Positions 5,111 to 8,969 of a DNA stretch of 8,969 nucleotides are shown one piece after another. Origin of the DNA: DASULA01 sp036278435 (GTDB lineage Bacteria > Actinomycetota > Actinomycetes > Mycobacteriales > DASULA01); the NCBI GenBank assembly GCA_036278435.1, contig DASULA010000417.1, positions 1 to 8,969 of the forward strand, written 5' to 3'. The notes under the pieces are model-generated. The model was not told where the DNA came from, made no database searches, and saw only the letters and a list, made by a program, of their open reading frames with translations. Position 1 is the stretch's first letter. Every line of letters begins with the position of its first letter. Position numbers and translations under genes: made by a program.

Positions 5111-6331
5111 ATGCGCGCACAGCCTCGGGTGCTCGGGATCGTCCTGGCCGGAGGCGAGGGCAAGCGACTGTGGCCGCTCACCGCCGACCGAGCCAAGCCC
5201 GCCGTCCCGTTCGGCGGCAACTACCGGCTCATCGACTTCGTGCTGTCCAACCTGGTGAACGCCGACTACCTGCGGATCTGCGTGCTGACCCAGTACAAGT
5301 CCCATTCACTCGACCGGCACATCACCACCACCTGGCGGATGTCGACGCTGGTCGGCAACTATGTCACCCCGGTGCCGGCCCAGCAGCGGCTCGGCCCGCG
5401 GTGGTTCACCGGCAGCGCCGACGCGATCTACCAGAGCCTGAACCTGGTCTACGACGACCAGCCGGACCACATCGTGGTGTTCGGCGCCGACCACGTGTAC
5501 CGGATGGACCCCCGGCAGATGGTCGAGCGGCACATCGACACCGGGGCCGGGGTGACCGTGGCGGGCATCCGGGTACCCCGCTCGGAGGCCTCGGCGTTCG
5601 GCGTGATCGACGCGACCCCCACCGGCCGGATCACCCAGTTCCTGGAGAAGCCGGAGGACCCGCCCGGGTTGTCCGACAACCCCGAGGAGACGTTCGCCTC
5701 GATGGGCAACTACGTGTTCAGCACGGACACCCTGGTCGAGGCGCTCAAGATCGACGCCGGGGACGAGGGCTCGGTGCACGACATGGGCGGCAGCATCATC
5801 CCGATGCTGGTGGAGGACGGGCAGTCCTACGTCTACGACTTCGCCGACAACGAGGTGCCTGGCGCCACCGACCGCGACCGCGGGTACTGGCGCGACGTGG
5901 GGACGCTGGACACCTACTACGACGCGAACATGGACCTGGTGACCGTCCATCCCATCTTCAACCTGTACAACCGGCGCTGGCCGATCGTCACCTCGCACCC
6001 GCAGTTGCCGCCAGCCAAGTTCGTCGAGGGCGGGCTGGCCCAGGAGTCGATCGTCAGTTCCGGTGTGATCGTGGCCGGGGCGACCGTCCGGCACTCGGTG
6101 ATCTCCCCGGGGGTGCGCATCCTGGCCGGGGCCTACGTCGAGGGCAGCGTGTTGCTGGACAACGTGCAAGTCGGTCGCGGCGCCGTGGTCCGCCGCGCCA
6201 TACTCGACAAAGGCGTCGTAGTTCCCGAAGGTGCGCATATTGGGGTGGAACCAGAGTTGGACCGGCAGCGGTACCAGGTCAGCCCGGGCGGCATCGTGGT
6301 GCTAGGCAAGGGCCAGCATGCGCTGCCCTGA
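5111..6331 (+). CDS. glgC: Glucose-1-phosphate adenylyltransferase (ADP-glucose pyrophosphorylase)
   Basis: GlgC makes ADP-glucose and pyrophosphate from glucose-1-phosphate and ATP, the committing and regulated step of bacterial glycogen synthesis. The 406-residue length is standard for actinobacteria. The nucleotidyltransferase domain (about 7-260) opens with VLAGGEGKRLWPLT (11-24) and RAKPAVPFGG (27-36), the pyrophosphorylase signature and effector-region lysine. It also shows GSADAIYQSL, VFGADHVYRMD and FLEKPEDPPG (glucose-1-phosphate region). From about 290 a left-handed beta-helix domain is seen as hexapeptide-like repeats (SGVIVAGATV, SPGVRILAGAYV, GRGAVVRRAILD). No strong upstream ribosome site exists. 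TAGGGT just before the ATG suggests a leaderless message. glgA, commonly adjacent in actinobacteria, is absent from both sides, and the neighbours are pepA and an amino-acid importer. Catalytic residues look intact, so the gene is very likely active. Confidence 0.97.
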   Translation: MRAQPRVLGIVLAGGEGKRLWPLTADRAKPAVPFGGNYRLIDFVLSNLVNADYLRICVLTQYKSHSLDRHITTTWRMSTLVGNYVTPVPAQQRLGPRWFTGSADAIYQSLNLVYDDQPDHIVVFGADHVYRMDPRQMVERHIDTGAGVTVAGIRVPRSEASAFGVIDATPTGRITQFLEKPEDPPGLSDNPEETFASMGNYVFSTDTLVEALKIDAGDEGSVHDMGGSIIPMLVEDGQSYVYDFADNEVPGATDRDRGYWRDVGTLDTYYDANMDLVTVHPIFNLYNRRWPIVTSHPQLPPAKFVEGGLAQESIVSSGVIVAGATVRHSVISPGVRILAGAYVEGSVLLDNVQVGRGAVVRRAILDKGVVVPEGAHIGVEPELDRQRYQVSPGGIVVLGKGQHALP

Positions 6332-6389
6332 CACCGCTCCGCCGGATACGACCAGGTGCGGTTAGACGCGACCGGGTGCGGCCGGGTTC

Positions 6390-6416
6390 GATCGGACACA
6401 TACTGGTGTGTCGATC
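6390..6416. promoter_or_regulatory. Inverted repeat between glgC and the ABC operon
   Basis: GACACA (6395-6400) and TGTGTC (6407-6412) form a perfect dyad around TACTGG. Flanking GATC on both sides extends it, with one extra G on the left arm. It lies 58 bases after the glgC stop and about 40 bases before the candidate -10 of the importer operon. It could be an operator for the importer or a weak terminator for glgC. The core is only moderately GC-rich and no T-run follows, which favours a protein-binding site. Confidence 0.5.
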
Positions 6417-6456
6417 ACGATGGAGTCACTCGACGGCGTATCGCGCTGGCATGGCC

Positions 6457-6462
6457 TAGGGT
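6457..6462 (+). promoter_or_regulatory. Candidate -10 of the amino-acid importer operon
   Basis: TAGGGT fits TAnnnT. Transcription from it would start near 6469, giving a leader of about 53 bases with a strong Shine-Dalgarno (GAGGAGG, 6509-6515). No good -35 is found at 17-18 bases, so activator help or a weak promoter is possible. Confidence 0.4.
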
Positions 6463-6521
6463 GCAGCCCATCAGTGCTTGGGTTGGTTCCGAGGGATATC
6501 GCCCGACCGAGGAGGCAAGTC

Positions 6522-7466
6522 GTGAAGCTCCACACCGGTGGCCGTCTCGCCGCCACCGCCGCCGTTGCCGTGGCGGCTCTCGTGCTCGCCGGCTGTGGCG
6601 GGAAGACGACAGACAACCAGAACAAGACCACCTCGACGAACGGGCTGCACAAGGACGAGTCGCTGGCCGCCAAGGTGACCGACGGCATCCGTAAGAAGGG
6701 CAAGCTCGTCATCGCCGCGGACGCGACCTACCCGCCGAACGAGTTCTCCAACGACGGCGGGAAGACGTTCGTCGGCATGGATGTGGACCTGGGTAACGCG
6801 ATCGGGAAACTGCTGGGCCTGAAGGTCACGTTCGTCAACGCCAGCTTCGACGGCATCCTGGCCGGCGTGCAGGCCGGCAAGTACGACCTGGCCATGTCGT
6901 CGTTCACCGACACCGCCGAGCGCGAGAAGATCGTCGACTTCGTGACCTACTTCAAGGCCGGCACGTCGATCGCGGTGCGCAAGGGCAACCCGCTGGGCAT
7001 CACGTCGGAGGCCGACCTGTGCGGAGTCAAGGTCGCGGTCGAGCGCGGCACCACCCAGCTTGACGAGCTGACCAAGGACAAGGATCCCGACGGCAACCCG
7101 ACGCTGAAGGCACAGTGCGCGCAGAGCCACCGCAAGGTGCCGGTCGCCGTGCCCGAGACCGACCAGAACGGGGTGAACTCGGCGCTGGTCTCCGGTCGGG
7201 CGGACGCGTTCACCGCCGACTCTCCGGTCGTCGCCTACCAGGTCAAGATCACCAACGGCGGCATCGAGCAGGGCGGGGTGTCCACCGGCGTGGCACCGTA
7301 CGGCATCGCCATCCCGAAGGGCACCGGCAGCTTCCGCGACGCCGTTCTCGGCGCGGTGAAGAAGCTCATGGCCGACGGCCAGTACGGCAAGATCCTGGAC
7401 ACCTGGGGTCTGCGGAGCGGTGCCATCACCGATCCGAAGATCGACCCCGCGTCCGGCGGCGCGTGA
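6522..7466 (+). CDS. ABC transporter solute-binding lipoprotein, polar amino acid type (family 3)
   Basis: This 314-residue protein captures a substrate outside the membrane for the importer encoded just downstream. A lipoprotein signal peptide is clear: an Arg/Lys-containing start, a hydrophobic core, and the lipobox LAGC with C25 as lipid site. After a Thr/Asn/Lys linker, the family-3 domain runs from about 60 (KLVIAADATYPPNEF) to 300. Family features include GMDVDLGNAIGKLLG, SFDGILAGVQAGKYDLAMS and TDTAEREKIVDF. R134 is at the position that holds the ligand carboxylate in the LAO-binding protein, and an aspartate in DAFTADSPVVAY matches the amino-group ligand. C167 and C199 may form a disulfide. 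The GTG start has GAGGAGG six bases before it; the open frame reaches back to 6408 but lacks these signals. Family and context point to an amino acid; the exact ligand cannot be told. Confidence 0.94.
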   Translation: MKLHTGGRLAATAAVAVAALVLAGCGGKTTDNQNKTTSTNGLHKDESLAAKVTDGIRKKGKLVIAADATYPPNEFSNDGGKTFVGMDVDLGNAIGKLLGLKVTFVNASFDGILAGVQAGKYDLAMSSFTDTAEREKIVDFVTYFKAGTSIAVRKGNPLGITSEADLCGVKVAVERGTTQLDELTKDKDPDGNPTLKAQCAQSHRKVPVAVPETDQNGVNSALVSGRADAFTADSPVVAYQVKITNGGIEQGGVSTGVAPYGIAIPKGTGSFRDAVLGAVKKLMADGQYGKILDTWGLRSGAITDPKIDPASGGA

Positions 7467-7470
7467 CCCG

Positions 7471-8526
7471 TTGGCCGGCCAGGCGGGATCACCGGCCGGT
7501 CCGACCGGATCGGCTCGGTCCGGCCCAGTCCCGGACGGGACGGCGTCGGACCGGACAGTGCTGGAACCGACAGCGCCCGACGGGCAGTTGCCGGTGGTAC
7601 CGGTCCGCCACCCGGGCCGCTGGGTGGCGGTAGCGGTCATCGCGCTGCTGCTGGCGATGCTGGTCCACTCGCTGGTGGTCAACCCGAACTGGCAGTGGTC
7701 CTTCGTGCAGGGCTACTTCGGCTACTCCGCGATCCTCGGCGGGATCGTGGTCACCCTGGAGCTGACCGCGCTGGCCATGCTGCTGGGCATCCTCGGCGGG
7801 GTCACCCTGGCGGTCATGCGGCTGTCGCCGAACCCGATCGTGGCCGGCTCGGCGTGGACCTACACCTGGTTCTTCCGGGGTACCCCGGTGCTGGTGCAGT
7901 TGCTGTTCTGGGGCTTCATCGCCCGGCTGTACCCGCGGCTGTCGCTGGGGATCCCGTTCGGGCCGAGCTTCGTGTCGGTGGATTCCAACACGCTGATCCC
8001 CACGTTCACCGCGGCCGTGCTCGGGCTGGGCCTGAACGAGGCGGCGTACATGTCGGAGATCGTGCGGGCCGGCATCCTGTCGGTCGACCACGGGCAGGCC
8101 GAGGCCGCCGCGGCGCTGGGCATGCGGCGGATGCAGACCATGCGCCGGATCGTGCTGCCGCAGGCGATGCGGGTGATCGTGCCGCCCACCGGCAACGAGA
8201 CCATCTCCATGCTCAAGACGACCTCGCTGGTCGTGGTGCTGGCGCTGGGCGACCTGCTCGGCGTGGCCGCGCTGATCTACGGCGGGAACTTCAAGCAGAT
8301 CCCACTGCTGGTGGTGGCCAGCCTGTGGTACCTGATCATGACCTCGGTGCTGTCGGTGCTCCAGTACTACGTGGAGCGCCGGTTCGCCCGCGGGTCGTCC
8401 CGGGCCCTGCCGCCGACCCCGATCCAGCGGGTCCGGGTCAGGCTGGGCGGTCGCGGGTCGCGGCGGGTGTACCTGCCCGGCGGGCCGCTGCCCGCACCGG
8501 CGGAGGGAAGCGGGGGACCGCCGTGA
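7471..8526 (+). CDS. Polar amino-acid ABC transporter permease
   Basis: This is the membrane subunit of the importer. From TTG 7471 it has 351 residues. About 48 Pro/Thr/Gly-rich cytosolic residues come first, ending in VVPVRHPGRW. Hydrophobic segments lie at about 51-70, 86-116, 136-152, 175-195, 245-270 and 278-298. The segment GIVVTLELTALAM and the motif FFRGTPVLVQLLFW are typical of the His/Glu/Gln/Arg permease group. The EAA loop that contacts the ATPase is complete: EAAAALGMRR (211-220), then IVLPQA (227-232). A 50-residue Arg/Gly/Pro-rich tail follows the last helix and is longer than usual. The start is uncertain. TTG 7471 lies four bases after the upstream stop, GTG 7558 gives an N-terminus closer to homologues as I recall them, and GTG 7420 would overlap the binding-protein gene. 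None has a strong ribosome site. Only one permease is present, implying a homodimer. Confidence 0.92.
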   Translation: MAGQAGSPAGPTGSARSGPVPDGTASDRTVLEPTAPDGQLPVVPVRHPGRWVAVAVIALLLAMLVHSLVVNPNWQWSFVQGYFGYSAILGGIVVTLELTALAMLLGILGGVTLAVMRLSPNPIVAGSAWTYTWFFRGTPVLVQLLFWGFIARLYPRLSLGIPFGPSFVSVDSNTLIPTFTAAVLGLGLNEAAYMSEIVRAGILSVDHGQAEAAAALGMRRMQTMRRIVLPQAMRVIVPPTGNETISMLKTTSLVVVLALGDLLGVAALIYGGNFKQIPLLVVASLWYLIMTSVLSVLQYYVERRFARGSSRALPPTPIQRVRVRLGGRGSRRVYLPGGPLPAPAEGSGGPP

Positions 8527-8969
8527 CCGGCGGGGACATGGGCGACATGGTCTGCGCCGACAGTGTGCACAAGAGCTTCGGAGCCGTGCACGTGCTCAAG
8601 GGCATCGACCTGCGGGTCCGCCGCGGCGAGGTGATGTGCCTGGTCGGACCGTCCGGTTCGGGCAAGTCCACGTTCCTGCGCTGCGTCAACCACCTGGAGA
8701 AGATCGACGCGGGCACCCTGCGGGTGGACGGTGAGCTGGTCGGCTACCGCCAACACGGTGGCCGGCTCTACGAGCTGCGGGAGGCCGAGATCGCCCGCAA
8801 GCGGTCTGAGATCGGGATGGTGTTCCAGCACTTCAACCTGTTCCCGCACATGACCGCGTTGCAGAACATCACCGAGGCGCCGGTCCGGGTGCGCCGCGAG
8901 CCGCGCGCCGAGGTGACCGAGCGCGCGCACGGCCTGCTGGCCCGGGTCGGCCTGGCCGACAGGGCCGGC
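8523..8969 (+). CDS. Amino-acid ABC transporter ATP-binding protein, N-terminal part (cut by the right edge)
   Basis: The frame is open from GTG 8523 to the last base, giving the first 149 residues of an ATPase usually about 245-260 long. Visible elements are an A-loop aromatic (F19 in HKSFGA), LKGIDL, the Walker A motif GPSGSGKST (42-50), LRCVNHLEKIDAG, and the Q-loop VFQHFNLFPHMT (Q102). The last two are characteristic of GlnQ/HisP-type ATPases. The signature motif and Walker B lie outside the window. The start overlaps the permease stop as GTGA, so translation is coupled. ATG 8538 and 8547 are later in-frame choices. The insert after VDGELV (YRQHGGRLYELREAEI) is a variant found in many actinobacterial members and should not impair the fold. 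The protein energises the permease described upstream. Confidence 0.95.
   Translation, partial: MTGGDMGDMVCADSVHKSFGAVHVLKGIDLRVRRGEVMCLVGPSGSGKSTFLRCVNHLEKIDAGTLRVDGELVGYRQHGGRLYELREAEIARKRSEIGMVFQHFNLFPHMTALQNITEAPVRVRREPRAEVTERAHGLLARVGLADRAG

Noticed and set aside
5306..6238. 310-codon minus-strand open frame opposite glgC
   Set aside because: Shadow of the well-conserved glgC. His/Val/Asp-rich product with no motif.
6408..6521. Upstream extension of the solute-binding protein
   Set aside because: It would bury the lipoprotein signal peptide and overlap the inverted repeat and -10. GTG 6522 has GAGGAGG at ideal spacing.

Overview
The window is very GC-rich and its genes look actinobacterial. 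There is strong G/C bias at third codon positions, GTG and TTG starts are used freely, and the gene families include DUF397, DUF3117 and an actinobacterial-type GlgC. The content suggests a filamentous or Frankia/Micromonospora-like high-GC actinomycete. I cannot name the genus from sequence alone. No rRNA, tRNA, CRISPR array, insertion sequence or integrase was seen.

Left part (1-1953), accessory in character. A minus-strand gene runs off the left edge; its first 23 residues look like a DUF397 protein. A 324-base divergent intergenic region follows (72-395), with two perfect hairpins and a locally AT-rich patch carrying a 12-bp-spaced direct repeat. Three plus-strand genes come next, closely packed: a GGDEF protein with an intact active site but no inhibitory-site arginine, an 80-residue Arg/Pro-rich protein of unknown function, and a 66-residue two-helix membrane protein. 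This set recalls cargo of actinomycete integrative elements, but no replication, transfer or integration gene is visible, so that is inference. A 13-bp inverted repeat at 1899-1945 closes the region between convergent genes and probably terminates in both directions.

Middle part (1954-6331), chromosomal core. A minus-strand crotonase-family gene lacks both classical hydratase glutamates and resembles PaaG-type isomerases. It is divergent from a 55-residue DUF3117 gene with a perfect ribosome binding site; the homologous small gene in Mycobacterium tuberculosis also lies near glgC. A 367-base gap without a convincing gene leads to a complete M17 leucyl aminopeptidase (pepA), then glgC, ADP-glucose pyrophosphorylase, the committing step of glycogen synthesis. 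glgC has a -10-like TAGGGT ending six bases before its ATG, so its mRNA may be leaderless. glgA is not next to it.

Right part (6332-8969). A polar amino-acid ABC importer operon is laid out in transport order: a lipoprotein solute-binding protein, a His/Glu/Gln/Arg-type permease, and an ATPase cut by the window edge. Permease and ATPase overlap by four bases (GTGA). A 27-base inverted repeat lies just upstream of the operon's candidate -10. I found no clear evidence of a wholly new system. The least explained parts are the coupled GGDEF/small-protein cassette and its divergent control region.
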